NCBI GenBank assembly: GCA_905214865.1
Contig: CAJMNO010000014.1
Coordinates: 1-55,309, forward strand
Origin: an uncultured bacterium
Lineage (GTDB): Bacteria > Actinomycetota > Coriobacteriia > Coriobacteriales > Atopobiaceae
Direction of reading: 5' to 3'
DNA length: 55,309 nt
Under the pieces are notes generated by a model that saw nothing but the letters and a program-made list of their open reading frames with translations, was not told the origin of the DNA and searched no databases. Each line of letters starts with the position of its first letter. The first letter of the stretch is position 1. Shown here piece by piece: positions 8,149 through 17,197 of the stretch. The translations under genes were made by a program, and so were the position numbers.

Positions 8149-8347
8149 CCCCTGCCCTGCCTGCCCATAAAGTTTCGGCTTCATCGGCCCACCGCACCGC
8201 CTGATGCAGTGTGGTGGGCCAAGCGCCGAGTAGCGCGTCCCAATCGCTTGCCTACGCATTTGCCCCGCTCCCGCATGGTGCGCCCACCCTCCGTCCCGAT
8301 CGTGGCGATAATCGTGGGAGCTGTCCAACCCAAAGGGGGAGTGCCAC
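8149..8347. other. Intergenic hairpin after buk
   Basis: GGCCCACCGCAC (from 8186) pairs with GTGTGGTGGGCC (to 8220), a 12-bp stem with one wobble pair. No T run follows. It may end or attenuate the acyl operon before the dehydrogenase gene, so membership of the dehydrogenase in that operon is uncertain. Confidence 0.5.
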
Positions 8348-9460
8348 ATGGAGACAAGACCATACGTGCCCTGGGACCTCATGAACTCGTTCCTCGTCGA
8401 CGCCTTCAGGGGATACGGCGTGCCGGAGGACGATGCGAGGATATGCGCGGACGTCCTTCTCGAGAGCGACCGCCGCGGCATCGAGAGCCACGGATGCAAC
8501 CGCTTTAAGCCCATCTACATCGACCGCATCAAGCGTGGCACCCTCCTGCCCAAGACCGACCTCGAGATCGTGCGGGAAACGCCCACCACCGTGGTCGCGG
8601 ACGCCCATGACGGAATGGGCATGGTCGCCTCGTACCGCGTCATGAAGATGCTGATAGAGAAGGCGCGCACCAATGGGATGGCGGGCGGGGCCATCCGCAA
8701 CTCCACCCACTTTGGCATCGCTGGCTATTGGGCCACGATGGCGAGCAAGGAGGGCATGATTGGCTTGGTGGGCACCAACGCCCGCCCGTCGATTGCGCCG
8801 ACATTTGGCGTCGAGAACATGATGGGCACCAACCCGCTCACCTTCGCGCTCCCCACCGACGAGGAGTTCCCGTTCTGCATAGACTGCGCCACCTCGATCG
8901 TGCAGCGCGGAAAGATCGAGTACTACGCGCGCGAGGGCAAACCCACCCCTCCGGGCATGGTCGTGACGCAGGATGGGTCGTCCGTCACCGACTCCAAGGA
9001 GATCCTGAGGATGCTCGTGGAGGGCACGGCGGCCCTGGCACCGCTCGGAGGCGGGCCGGACGACAAGATGTGCGGCTACAAGGGATACGGTTACGCGGCA
9101 ACGGTCGAGATACTCTCCGCCGCCCTCGCTGGAGGCCAGTTCATGAAGGCGCTCACGGGCGTCTCGCCCGACGGCTTCCCGCAGATGTACCACCTGGGCC
9201 ATTTCTTCTTCGTCGTTGACCCCGACGCCTTCTGCGGGCGCGACACGTTCAGGAAGATCGCCGGCGACATCTGCCGCGAGCTGCGCGCCTCCAAGAAGGC
9301 CCCCGGATACGATCGCATCTATACTGCGGGGGAGAAGGAATATCTCGCCTGGCTTGACCGCAAGGACAAGGGCGTGCCAGTTGGCGAGGCGGTGCAGCGC
9401 GAGCTCGTCGAGGTGCGAGACGAGCTGGGGCTTCCGTATCGCTTCCCGTTCGAGGGCTGA
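8348..9460 (+). CDS. Ldh2/malate-lactate-type NAD(P)-dependent 2-hydroxyacid dehydrogenase
   Basis: This 370-residue protein belongs to the malate/L-lactate/ureidoglycolate dehydrogenase superfamily, unrelated to Rossmann-fold LDH. The recognisable segments are ESDRRGIESHGCNR near residue 45, the NSTHFGIAGYWA block carrying the catalytic His region, and the GTNPLTFALP nucleotide-binding stretch. The start follows GGGGGAGTGCCAC. The family oxidises 2-hydroxy acids such as lactate, malate or ureidoglycolate to 2-oxo acids. It lies 199 bp after butyrate kinase, behind a hairpin. It could feed the same pathway, but its substrate is not decided by sequence. Confidence 0.85.
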   Translation: METRPYVPWDLMNSFLVDAFRGYGVPEDDARICADVLLESDRRGIESHGCNRFKPIYIDRIKRGTLLPKTDLEIVRETPTTVVADAHDGMGMVASYRVMKMLIEKARTNGMAGGAIRNSTHFGIAGYWATMASKEGMIGLVGTNARPSIAPTFGVENMMGTNPLTFALPTDEEFPFCIDCATSIVQRGKIEYYAREGKPTPPGMVVTQDGSSVTDSKEILRMLVEGTAALAPLGGGPDDKMCGYKGYGYAATVEILSAALAGGQFMKALTGVSPDGFPQMYHLGHFFFVVDPDAFCGRDTFRKIAGDICRELRASKKAPGYDRIYTAGEKEYLAWLDRKDKGVPVGEAVQRELVEVRDELGLPYRFPFEG

Positions 9461-9466
9461 TGGCCG

Positions 9467-9503
9467 CCTCCCCTCGCGCCTGCGGCCGGGGCGTGAGGGG
9501 AGG
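9467..9503 (+). promoter_or_regulatory. Hairpin sequestering the uvrA-like ribosome binding site
   Basis: A 14-bp stem with a single wobble pair forms between 9467-9480 and 9490-9503 around a 9-nt loop. Its 3' arm contains GAGGGGAGG, the only good Shine-Dalgarno for the ATG at 9508. Folding would hide it, so this may act as a translational brake or as a partial terminator after the dehydrogenase gene. Confidence 0.5.
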
Positions 9504-9507
9504 GCTC

Positions 9508-12034
9508 ATGGCACAGGATGGACCGACCTGCATACGCGTGCGAGGTGCGCGCGTCCACAACCTTAAGAACGTCGACGTGGACGTGCCGTTGGGCAAGCTC
9601 GTGGGAATCGCCGGCGTGTCGGGCTCGGGCAAGTCGAGCCTGGCACTGGGGACGCTGTACGCCGAGGGCAGCCGCCGCTACCTCGAGGCGCTCTCCACGT
9701 ACACGCGGCGGCGCATCTCGCAGAGCGCCCGCGCGGACGTCGACCTGGTCGAGTACGTGCCGGCGGCGCTCGCCCTGCGGCAGCGTCCCGCCGTGCCGGG
9801 GGTGCGCTCGACCTTTGGCACGTCCACGGAGCTGCTCAACGGGCTGCGCCTGCTCTTCTCGCGCGTGGGCTCCTACACCTGCCCCAATGGGCACCGCTGC
9901 CCACCCACCATGAACGTGGCGCTGGAGCGTCCCATCGTCTGCCCCACCTGCGGGGCGGAGTTCTACGGTCGCGGCGCGGAGGACCTGGCCTTCAACAGCG
10001 ACGGTGCCTGCCCCACCTGCGGGGGCACCGGGGTCATGCGCGTGGTGGACGAGTCCGCGCTCGTGCCCGACGAGACCAAGACCATCGACGAGGGCGCCGT
10101 GGTGGTGTGGGGCACGCTCATGTGGTCGCTCATGAAGGACGTGTGCCGCCAGATGGGCGTGCGCACCAACGTCCCGTTTAACCAGCTGACGCCGGAGGAG
10201 CGCGAGATCGTGTTCCACGGTCCCGCAGAGAAGCGCCACATCGTGGTCCACAACAAGGGGACCGACACCGCCACCGAGCTCGACTTCACCTACTACTCGG
10301 CCGTTGCGGCGGTGGAGAACGCCCTGGCCAAGGCCAAGACCGAGAGCGCATACCGGCGCATCGCGAGGTTCCTGCGCGAGGGGCCCTGTCCCGACTGCCA
10401 TGGCACGCGCCTCTCCGCGGCCGCGCGCGACCCGCAGGTGCGTGGCATCAACCTGGCACAGGCCACCATGATGACCCTCGACCAGCTCGCCGAGTGGCTC
10501 CCGGGGGTCGAGGGAACGCTCCCCGCCGAGGTGGCCCCCATCGCCCACCAGGTGGTGGACTCGATGGCAGAGCCCGTCGCCCGTCTCCGCCAGCTTGGCC
10601 TAGGGTACCTGTCGCTCGATCGCGCGAGCTCGACCCTCTCCAACGGCGAGCTCCAGCGCGTGCAGCTTGCCAGGGCGGTGCGCAACCGCACCACGGGCGT
10701 CCTCTACGTGCTGGACGAGCCCTCGATCGGCCTGCCACCCCGCAAACGTCGAGGGGCTGCTGGGAGTGGTCGACGACCTCATGGCAGACGGCAACTCGGT
10801 GGTGCTGGTTGACCACGACGTCCGCGTGCTGCGCCACGCGGACCACATCATCGAGGTCGGTCCCGGGTCGGGCGCCAACGGCGGAACGGTCGTCGCCCAG
10901 GGTACGGTCGGGGAGGTGGAGAGGGACCGCAACTCTCGCATCGCACCGTTCCTATCGGGGGAGCGGCGCATCCGGGTGAGGGACCGCGCGACCCCCGGCG
11001 AGGTGTTCGCGGGCGGAAGGATTCACCTGGAGACGAACCGGGTCCACACCGTCCGACCCCTCTCCGTGGACGTGCCCGTGGGGCGCATGGTGGCGGTCAC
11101 GGGGGTGTCCGGCTCGGGGAAGACCACGCTCGTGTTGGAGTGCCTGGTACCGGCGCTTCGTGCAGCGGCGGCGGGCGGGACGCTCCCCCAGACGGTCGTG
11201 GCGTGCGACCCGGCGGGGGTGTCGCGCGTGGAGCTGATCGACTCCACCCCGATTGGGGCCAACGTGCGCTCGACGGTGGCGACCTACTCCGGCGTGATGG
11301 ACGACCTGCGGCGCGCCTTCGCCAAGACGCCTGACGCCAAGGAGCGTGGGCTGCGTGCCGGGGACTTCTCCTACAACACCGGCTCGCTTAGATGCCCCGC
11401 CTGCGACGGGACGGGCGTGATCTCGCTCGACGTGCAGTTTCTCCCCGACGTCCAGATCACCTGCCCAGACTGCCGGGGCTCGCGCTACGCTGCCGCCGCG
11501 TGGGAGGTGCGCCGCGCCACGGGCAGAGGGGTTGCGGGCAAGGGGGACGGCGTGTCTCTGCCCCAGCTCATGGAGCTGACCGTTGACCAGGCGCTGGAGC
11601 GCCTGGGTGGGCTCCGCAGCGTCTCGAGGCGACTGCAGGCGCTCTCGGACATTGGGCTTGGCTACCTCACGCTGGGGGAGGCCACGCCGGAGCTCTCTGG
11701 GGGCGAGGCGCAGCGCCTTAAGCTGGCGAGCCAGGTGGGCAGGGTCCAGGCAGGTACGCTCTATGTGTTTGACGAGCCGTCCATCGGCCTGCACCCGCTG
11801 GACGTGGAGGTGCTCCTCGGGGTCCTGCAGGGGCTGGTGGAGCACGGTGCCACGGTCATCGTGATCGAGCACGACCTGGACATGGTGAGCAACTCCGACT
11901 ACGTGATCGACCTCGGTCCGGGTGGTGGCGAGGACGGCGGGCGCGTGGTGTGCGCCGGCACGCCCGAGCAGGTGTGCGGCTGCCCGGAGTCGGTGACGGG
12001 CCGCTACCTGGCGGAGGAGCTGGGGCGGGGCTAG
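9508..12034 (+). pseudogene. UvrA-like (UvrA2-type) ABC ATPase, frameshifted
   Basis: Two overlapping frames together encode a UvrA paralogue of about 841 residues. It is shorter than housekeeping UvrA (about 940), as in UvrA2/DrrC-like proteins lacking the UvrB-binding insert. Frame 1 carries Walker A GVSGSGKSS, CxxC zinc motifs (CPTCGAEF, CPTCGGTG) and the start of an ABC signature/Walker B (LDEPSIGL). It then breaks at about 10735 in CTGCCACCCC, where removing one C restores CTG CAC CCC (L-H-P). Frame 2 continues HPANVEGLLG, a second Walker A GVSGSGKTT, CPACDGTG, LSGGEAQR and DEPSIGLHP, ending at 12034. The ATG at 9508 follows AGGGGAGGG, itself in a hairpin. It is either a recent pseudogene or a base-call error in a C-rich run. 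Confidence 0.82.
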
Positions 12035-12146
12035 GCGAGCGAGACTAGCCCTCGTTCCCCTTGGAGACGCGCCATCCGGGCGATTGGGACAGGGGCATCG
12101 TCGTCCGTCCCGTCTCGCCCGCCCTGGCATGCGAGAGGAGCTTTGA

Positions 12147-12305
12147 ATGAGGCAGGACGATCTGCGGCTGAGCGTGGGGGAGTTTGTCCCGCGCACCTAC
12201 CGTGCGGACGGGAGGGAGGTCTCGTGCCAGGTTGGGGCCAACCGACCCCAAGAGTCGTCCCCTGACCCTGTCGAATCCGCTGTGTGCGCAGGCGATAGAC
12301 GCTGA
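12147..12305 (+). CDS. Small ORF, possible 5' gene fragment
   Basis: A 52-codon frame begins at the ATG at 12147, 6 nt after GAGGAG. Its first half (VGEFVPRTYRADGREVSC, then VGANRP) looks like genuine coding sequence, but the rest loses protein character as the repeat-rich region begins. It may be the truncated start of a larger gene, perhaps a PLP-dependent aminotransferase, cut off by insertion or deletion. That family guess is weak. It is convergent with the DeoR gene. Confidence 0.3.
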   Translation: MRQDDLRLSVGEFVPRTYRADGREVSCQVGANRPQESSPDPVESAVCAGDRR

Positions 12306-12399
12306 AAAACAGGGGCTCCCCCGTTCGGGCGATAGCGCACCGCGTGTGTCAGACCCACTCGCGTATGCTCTCAGCTGGTTGTGTGCTGCCGGTTTCTGG

Positions 12400-12602
12400 A
12401 ACCGTATGCTTAACCCTATCGGTGCCTGCACGTGCTGCGTGGCCCTGGCGCTTAGCCTTGCAGGCGCTTGGACGGATTTTGGACCGGATTCCTTAGCCTT
12501 TTCGGTGCTCGTACGGGCCAAACCCTCGGAAATCCATCCGGGCACCGAGCTTTCTAAGCACCCCTCGTTCGCAATCCGTGCGAGCATCGGAATTTCTAAG
12601 CA
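12400..12602. repeat. Family B repeat cluster, convergent gap
   Basis: The gap 12035-12709 lies between convergent uvrA-like and deoR genes. It contains two tandem family B motifs on the plus strand, AATCC at 12531 with TAAGCA at 12555 and AATCC at 12573 with TAAGCA at 12597, each with exactly 24 nt from AATCC to TAAGCA and 42 bp apart. Diverged minus-strand relatives occur at about 12408 (TGCTTA) and 12450-12520. A similar CTAGCCCTCG fragment occurs near 12044. No protein is supported here. Confidence 0.7.
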
Positions 12603-12627
12603 TCCGTCTGCTGTCCCACCAACGCAA

Positions 12628-12668
12628 AGCGGGACCCCAGCTCGCAATGAGCCGGGGTCCCGCTTTTT
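12628..12668. terminator. Bidirectional rho-independent terminator
   Basis: AGCGGGACCCC-A-GCTC (from 12628) pairs with GAGC-C-GGGGTCCCGCT (to 12664), with loop GCAAT and T5 following on the plus strand. An A-rich 5' flank serves the minus strand. It ends transcription of deoR from one side and of the uvrA-like/repeat region from the other. Confidence 0.85.
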
Positions 12669-12709
12669 CCTCGCGCGGGGGAGAGGGGCGACGCCCCCTT
12701 GTCGCGACC

Positions 12710-13513
12710 CTAACCCATGGTCGCTACGACGCGTCCCGTGCCGCCCGCCTCGCGCATCGCATCCCCCACGATGCCCGAGGGGTCGCGGTCCATGACCACC
12801 ACGTCCATGTCCGCGGGACCGGCAAAGCGCGCGAACGACCGGGACGCCCCCACCTTGGACGAGTCCATGAGCATGACCCTGGTGCGGGCGTGCCTCAGGA
12901 ACTCGGCCTTGGCCGACGCCGTCTGCTCAAACTCGGCGAGGAAGCCAAAGTCCGGCTCAAAGGCGTCCGCCCCAAGGAAGACCTTGTCTATGTAGACGTT
13001 GGCAAGCGAGTCGGCGAGCATGGGTCCATAGAAGTGACGGTACTGCCGCCCCAGCGTGCCGCCCGTGCACACGGGGGTCGCGTTGAGGAGGTGCTGCTCA
13101 ACGTACTCAAGGCCGTAGTAGTCATCGGTGATGACCGTGATCTCGCGCAGGTCCTGGAGGCAGTGGAGAAACTCCAGCGTCGTGCTTCCTGACCCCACCA
13201 AAATGGTGTCGCCGTCGCGCACCATGGTCGCGGCGTAGAGGCCGATCGCGTGCTTGGCGGCGGCGTTCTTGCGGATGCGCTGGGGTACGCGGGGAATCAC
13301 GAAGCTGCTCACGGGCACGGCGCCACCGTGCGTCCGCTTGAGCTTGCCCTCCTCCTCCAGGAAGCTGAGGTCCGCCCGCGCGGTCACGGCCGACACCCCG
13401 CAGCTCTCGCATATCTCCTGCACCGAGACTGCGGAGCGCTCTGCGAGCGTATCGAGGATGTGCTGATGCCTCTCGGCTGCGATCATGCGTGCCTGTCGTC
13501 GTGCCGCGCCCAT
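12710..13513 (-). CDS. DeoR/GlpR family sugar-phosphate-responsive repressor
   Basis: This 267-residue protein has an N-terminal winged helix at residues 10-65 (AERHQHILDTLAERSAVSVQEI..., TRADLSFLEEEGKLKRTHGGAV). The C-terminal DeoR sensor domain contains GSGSTTLEF and DKVFLGADAF, the sugar-phosphate-binding fold. Start 13513 follows AAGGAC, and a second ATG at 13486 is possible. It lies downstream of the PTS gene on the same strand (122 bp), so it is probably cotranscribed and represses this operon until fructose-1-phosphate or a similar ester accumulates. Repeated GCGAAG boxes upstream of the PTS gene are candidate operators. Confidence 0.88.
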   Translation of the reverse strand: MGAARRQARMIAAERHQHILDTLAERSAVSVQEICESCGVSAVTARADLSFLEEEGKLKRTHGGAVPVSSFVIPRVPQRIRKNAAAKHAIGLYAATMVRDGDTILVGSGSTTLEFLHCLQDLREITVITDDYYGLEYVEQHLLNATPVCTGGTLGRQYRHFYGPMLADSLANVYIDKVFLGADAFEPDFGFLAEFEQTASAKAEFLRHARTRVMLMDSSKVGASRSFARFAGPADMDVVVMDRDPSGIVGDAMREAGGTGRVVATMG

Positions 13514-13573
13514 CGTGCCTTGTCCTTCCCATGGGTCCCCGCCGTGCCGGCGGGGAAGCGTGTCGTTAAAGGG

Positions 13574-13611
13574 ACGAGCCGGACGTCCCACGGGGAGACG
13601 ATCCGGCTCGT
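13574..13611 (-). terminator. Hairpin between PTS and deoR genes
   Basis: ACGAGCCGGA and TCCGGCTCGT form a perfect 10-bp stem with an 18-nt loop. On the minus strand it is followed by a C/T-rich stretch but no T run. It could partly terminate transcription or stabilise the 3' end of the PTS message, lowering deoR expression relative to the transporter. Confidence 0.5.
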
Positions 13612-13635
13612 GCTGGTGGCGTTCAGAGAGATAGC

Positions 13636-15153
13636 CTACTCGACAACCTTGTCGCCGTTCTTGTGGTACTCGCTGCGCTTGAAGATGACATACAGGATGC
13701 CACCAACGATCACGCCGGCGAAGATGGCGATGAGCCACAGGTACCAGCCGTCGACGACGGGCAGGACCAGGAAGCCGCCGTGAGGCGCGGGGTCGTGGAC
13801 GCCAAACATGATGGTGAGGATGGCCGCGATGGACGAGCCGCACATCATGATGGGCATCACGGGCCAGATGTTCTTGGTCATGAACGGGATGGCGCCCTCG
13901 GTGATGTGGGTGCAGCCCAGGACGATGTTCACGATGCCGGCGTCGTGGTCCTCCTTGGAGAAGTACTTCTTGCCCACGATGACCGCGAAGGCGGTGATCA
14001 GCGGCGGGACGATGCACGCGGCGGAGACGGCGGCCATGAAGTTGGTGCCAAAGTTGTAGGTGTCGGTGCCGACGCCGGCGGTGAGCGCCTCGGTCAGGAG
14101 GGCGGTGCCGGTGACGTAGGCGGCCTTGTTGACGGGGCCGCCCATGTCAAACGCGCACATGCAGCCAATGGCAAGGCCCAGGACGATGGGGCCGGAGGTC
14201 TCCAGGCCCTTCAGGAAGTCCATCATGCCGGTGTTGATGGCGGCCATGGGGCCGGAGATGCCGAGCATGACCAGACCGACGACGAAGGTGGAGAGGAGCG
14301 GGTACAGGAAGATGGCCTTGAGGCCGTCGAGGTTCTTGGGCATGCCAGAGAGCAGCTTCTCCAGGCCCAGGATCACGTAGCCGGAGAGGAAGCCGCCGAC
14401 GATGCCGCCCAGGAAGCCAAAGCCCACGCCGGCGCCACCGGCGTCGATCAGGCCGGTGTCAGGGGAGACGGGCAGGCCGGTGATGGCGATCATGCCCGCG
14501 ACAAAGCCAGGCACCAGCGCCGGGCGCTTGCCGATGGACTCGGCGATGTAGGCCGAGAGGACCGGCACCATGAGGTTCATCGCGATGCCGCCGATGATCT
14601 TGAGCATGGCGGCAAAGCTGTTGTAGTCGGAGGCGGTGGAGTCAAACGACGTGATGCCCCACAGGAACGAGACGGCCGTGAGGACGCCGCCGGCAACCAC
14701 GAACACGAGCATGTGGCTGACGCCGTTCATCAGGTGCTTGTAGATCACGTGGCCGACGGATTCCTTCTCCTCCTCGCCCTCGGGCTCGGCGGCGGCAACC
14801 TCCTCGGCGAGCTTGCCCTCGGGCTTGGCGGCCATGGCCCTCTTAATCAGGTCCTCCGCCGCCGCCTGGGACAGGCACTTGGAGACGCCCACGGAAACCA
14901 TGGGCTTGCCCTCAAACCTCTCGGCGTTGACGTCCTTGTCAGCTGCGACCACGACGGCCTTTGCCGCCTTGATCTGCGCCGGCGTGAGCTCGTCCTCGAC
15001 GCCAACCTGCCCGTGGGTCTCGACCTTGATGGTGAGCCCCATGGCCTCGGCTGCCTGCTCCAGGGCCTTCTTGGCCATGAAGGTGTGGGCGATGCCGGTC
15101 GGGCAGCCGGTTGCTGCGATGATGTCGTAGGTCTCGGCCTGCTCTTCTGCCAT
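13636..15153 (-). CDS. PTS fructose-type transporter, subunits IIBC
   Basis: This 505-residue membrane permease imports and phosphorylates a hexose, probably fructose to fructose-1-phosphate. The N-terminal IIB domain (residues 1-100) carries the phospho-accepting cysteine in GCPTGIAHTFMA. An acidic Ala/Glu linker follows (about residues 125-140). The IIC domain then has about ten membrane segments and the family stretch CAFDMGGPVNKAAY. There is no IIA domain, so IIA and HPr must come from elsewhere. The ATG at 15153 was chosen over 15186 because AAGGAG lies 6 nt ahead. It is the first gene of a pair with deoR. No 1-phosphofructokinase gene is adjacent. Confidence 0.9.
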   Translation of the reverse strand: MAEEQAETYDIIAATGCPTGIAHTFMAKKALEQAAEAMGLTIKVETHGQVGVEDELTPAQIKAAKAVVVAADKDVNAERFEGKPMVSVGVSKCLSQAAAEDLIKRAMAAKPEGKLAEEVAAAEPEGEEEKESVGHVIYKHLMNGVSHMLVFVVAGGVLTAVSFLWGITSFDSTASDYNSFAAMLKIIGGIAMNLMVPVLSAYIAESIGKRPALVPGFVAGMIAITGLPVSPDTGLIDAGGAGVGFGFLGGIVGGFLSGYVILGLEKLLSGMPKNLDGLKAIFLYPLLSTFVVGLVMLGISGPMAAINTGMMDFLKGLETSGPIVLGLAIGCMCAFDMGGPVNKAAYVTGTALLTEALTAGVGTDTYNFGTNFMAAVSAACIVPPLITAFAVIVGKKYFSKEDHDAGIVNIVLGCTHITEGAIPFMTKNIWPVMPIMMCGSSIAAILTIMFGVHDPAPHGGFLVLPVVDGWYLWLIAIFAGVIVGGILYVIFKRSEYHKNGDKVVE

Positions 15154-15222
15154 CTCGCGCTCCTTTCCTTCGTCCGGATGCTTCACGCATCCACTACGAG
15201 TCCTTCACAAAGATAGCACGCA

Positions 15223-15273
15223 GCGAAGGAAATGGACAAAAGCGAAGAAAAGCGAAGGTAATTGACTGCGAAC
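15223..15273. promoter_or_regulatory. Repeated GCGAAG boxes, candidate DeoR operator
   Basis: GCGAAG occurs at 15223, 15242 and 15252, and GCGAAC at 15268, all 70-120 bp upstream of the PTS start. On the PTS strand these read CTTCGC followed by T runs. Spacings of 19, 10 and 16 bp are close to helical periodicity, as expected for a DeoR-family operator. The rest of 15280-15470 shows no gene. Confidence 0.45.
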
Positions 15274-15471
15274 GGTCAGTATTCGACGGTAAACGGTATA
15301 AACCCGTAAGCGATTTCTCTTCGTTCCGTCTTGCGGGCCCCGTTTCGTTTGACTGGGACCGTTCTCATCTCACCCATCTTTGCTCTGCTCGTGACCGCTG
15401 CTCTAGTGGGGGGCGTTCTGGCAAAGGTCGCCAGCGCCTCCACGGAGCCCTGCGTGGACAAAACGTGTAAA

Positions 15472-15508
15472 GTCAATAATTACAAGAACCTGTCAATAAC
15501 GATATGAC
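15472..15508 (+). promoter_or_regulatory. Promoter with direct repeat ahead of macrodomain/sirtuin operon
   Basis: TTACAA (15480-15485) and TATGAC (15503-15508) are separated by 17 bp, a plausible -35/-10 pair. GTCAATAA occurs twice (15472-15479 and 15492-15499), exactly 20 bp apart, so an activator or repressor could bind one helix face. The predicted 5' UTR is about 35 nt. Confidence 0.5.
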
Positions 15509-15549
15509 ATGTTGGGTGCGCCCTGTTTCGGGACGTGGGGGGAGGCCAC

Positions 15550-16350
15550 ATGCACGACCAGATGACGCAGGACCAGAGGCGCCTGTGGCTCATAGACGCG
15601 CTGATGGGGGAGAGGGACGACCTCGGCGGGATCCGGGTTCCTCCCGGCGGGGAGGGCCAGCGGCTCCTGCTGCGCGGCCTTCTCAACGTGAGGCCTCCGC
15701 GGCCCGTGGGCGACGAGTTTCTCCGCGTCCAGGACGAGTACCTGCAAGGTCGCCTCGCCGAGCGCGGCGGCGTCACGCGTGTGGACGACCTCGGGTTCAC
15801 GGACGACGGGCTCGCGGTGTGGCACGGCGACATCACCACGCTCCAGGTCGACGCCATCGTCAACGCCGCCAACAGCCAGGTGCTGGGCTGCTTCGTGCCC
15901 AACCACCGTTGCATCGACAACGCCATCCACACCTACGCGGGGGTCCAGCTGCGCCTTGAGTGCGCGCGCATCATGCGGGCCCAGGGCCACGAGGAGCCAA
16001 CGGGAGGGGCCAAGCTGACGCGCGGCTACAACCTCCCGGCGGGGCATGTCCTGCACACCGTGGGACCGATCGTGTACGGGGAGGCCCCCACGGCGCGCGA
16101 CCGCGGGCTTCTCGCCAGCTGCTACCGCTCGTGCCTTGACCTGGCGGCGGAGAGGGGCCTGCGCAGCGTGGCGTTCTGCTGCATCTCCACGGGGGAGTTC
16201 CGCTATCCCAACCGGGAGGCGGCGGAGGTCGCGGTGTCGACGGTGCGCGCGTGGAAGCGTGAGACGAAAAACCAGACGGAGGTGGTCTTCGATGTCTTCA
16301 AGCCAGTGGATCAGCGGCTCTACGGGGAGCTTCTCGGAGTCGGTCGATAG
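15550..16350 (+). CDS. Zinc-dependent macrodomain protein ADP-ribose hydrolase
   Basis: This 266-residue protein has an N-terminal helical extension (about residues 1-85) followed by a macrodomain. It shows GDITTLQVDAIVNAANS, then LGCF-x-P-x-H-x-CIDNAIH-x-x-AG, which supplies the Cys and His zinc ligands of the bacterial zinc-macrodomain class. GGAKLTRGYNLPAGHVLHTVGP then contacts ADP-ribose. This class removes ADP-ribose from proteins modified by the neighbouring class M sirtuin. ATG 15550 follows GGGGAGG. A GTG at 15535 is the alternative. It overlaps the sirtuin gene by 59 bp, so the pair is translationally coupled. Confidence 0.9.
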   Translation: MHDQMTQDQRRLWLIDALMGERDDLGGIRVPPGGEGQRLLLRGLLNVRPPRPVGDEFLRVQDEYLQGRLAERGGVTRVDDLGFTDDGLAVWHGDITTLQVDAIVNAANSQVLGCFVPNHRCIDNAIHTYAGVQLRLECARIMRAQGHEEPTGGAKLTRGYNLPAGHVLHTVGPIVYGEAPTARDRGLLASCYRSCLDLAAERGLRSVAFCCISTGEFRYPNREAAEVAVSTVRAWKRETKNQTEVVFDVFKPVDQRLYGELLGVGR

Positions 16351-17197
16351 GGTCGCTCAGGCGATCGAGCAGGCGGACGCGGTGCTGGTCGGAGCCGGCG
16401 CGGGCCTCTCAACCGCAGCGGGATTCCACTACTCGGGGCCCCGGTTTGAGAGGGACTTCGCCGACTTCCGCGACCGGTTTGGGATCACCGACATGTATGC
16501 GGGCGGGTTCTACCCGTTCCCGGACGACGAGACCCGCTGGGCCTGGTGGAGCCGCATGATCTGGGTCAACCGCTACGCGTGTCCCGTGGGCCGTCCGTAC
16601 CAGGACCTCGTTCGCATGCTGCGGGGGCGCGAGCACTTTGTGCTCACCACCAACGTCGACCACCAGTTCCAGCGCGCGGGAATCGACCGGTCGCACCTGT
16701 TCTACACGCAGGGGGACTACGGCCTGCTGCAGTGTCCCGAGCCCTGCCACCAGGCAACCTACGACAACGAGGACCTCGTGCGCCTCATGGTGCGCGACCA
16801 GCGCGACATGCGCGTGCCCAGCGAGCTGGTGCCCCGCTGCCTCCGCTGCGGCAGGGTCATGGTCCCCAACCTCCGCTGCGACGACACGTTCGTGGAGGAC
16901 GAGGGCTGGCACGCCGCACTCGGGCGCTACCAGGACTTTGTGGCGGCGCACGAGTCGGGCTCCGTGGTGCTGCTGGAGCTGGGCGTGGGGGCCAACACGC
17001 CGGTCATCATCAAGTACCCCTTCTGGCGCATGGCGTCGCAAAACCCCAAGGCCACCTACGTGCAGGTGAACCTGGGCGAGACGATCGCCCCCTCCGCGAT
17101 CGCCGACCAGACCGTGCTGGTGGACGGCGACGCCGCGACGTTCCTGCGCGAGCTCCGAGTCCGGCTCTCCGGGGGCAGGGGCCCGGACGCCGCGTGA
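16292..17197 (+). CDS. Class M sirtuin (SirTM), protein ADP-ribosyltransferase type
   Basis: This 301-residue NAD-dependent sirtuin is of the microbial SirTM branch, which mainly ADP-ribosylates proteins rather than deacetylating them. The NAD-binding block GAGAGLSTAAGFHYSG lies near residue 35, with TTNVDHQF in the catalytic region. The small domain has Cys pairs (LQCPEPC and CLRCGR) that suggest zinc binding. GVGANTPVIIKYPFW lies near the C-terminus. ATG 16292 has GGAGG 9 nt upstream, inside the macrodomain gene. Known SirTM operons also carry a GcvH-like carrier and a lipoate ligase. Neither is present here, so the target protein must be encoded elsewhere or differ. Confidence 0.9.
   Translation: MSSSQWISGSTGSFSESVDRVAQAIEQADAVLVGAGAGLSTAAGFHYSGPRFERDFADFRDRFGITDMYAGGFYPFPDDETRWAWWSRMIWVNRYACPVGRPYQDLVRMLRGREHFVLTTNVDHQFQRAGIDRSHLFYTQGDYGLLQCPEPCHQATYDNEDLVRLMVRDQRDMRVPSELVPRCLRCGRVMVPNLRCDDTFVEDEGWHAALGRYQDFVAAHESGSVVLLELGVGANTPVIIKYPFWRMASQNPKATYVQVNLGETIAPSAIADQTVLVDGDAATFLRELRVRLSGGRGPDAA

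Noticed and set aside
12045..12647. 200-codon minus-strand frame in the gap after the uvrA-like gene
   Set aside because: It runs through family B repeats and a terminator, has no ribosome site and no protein-like conservation pattern.
13663..15216. 517-codon plus-strand frame opposite the PTS gene
   Set aside because: Asp/Gly/His-rich antisense translation of membrane-helix codons; PTS IIBC motifs are on the other strand.
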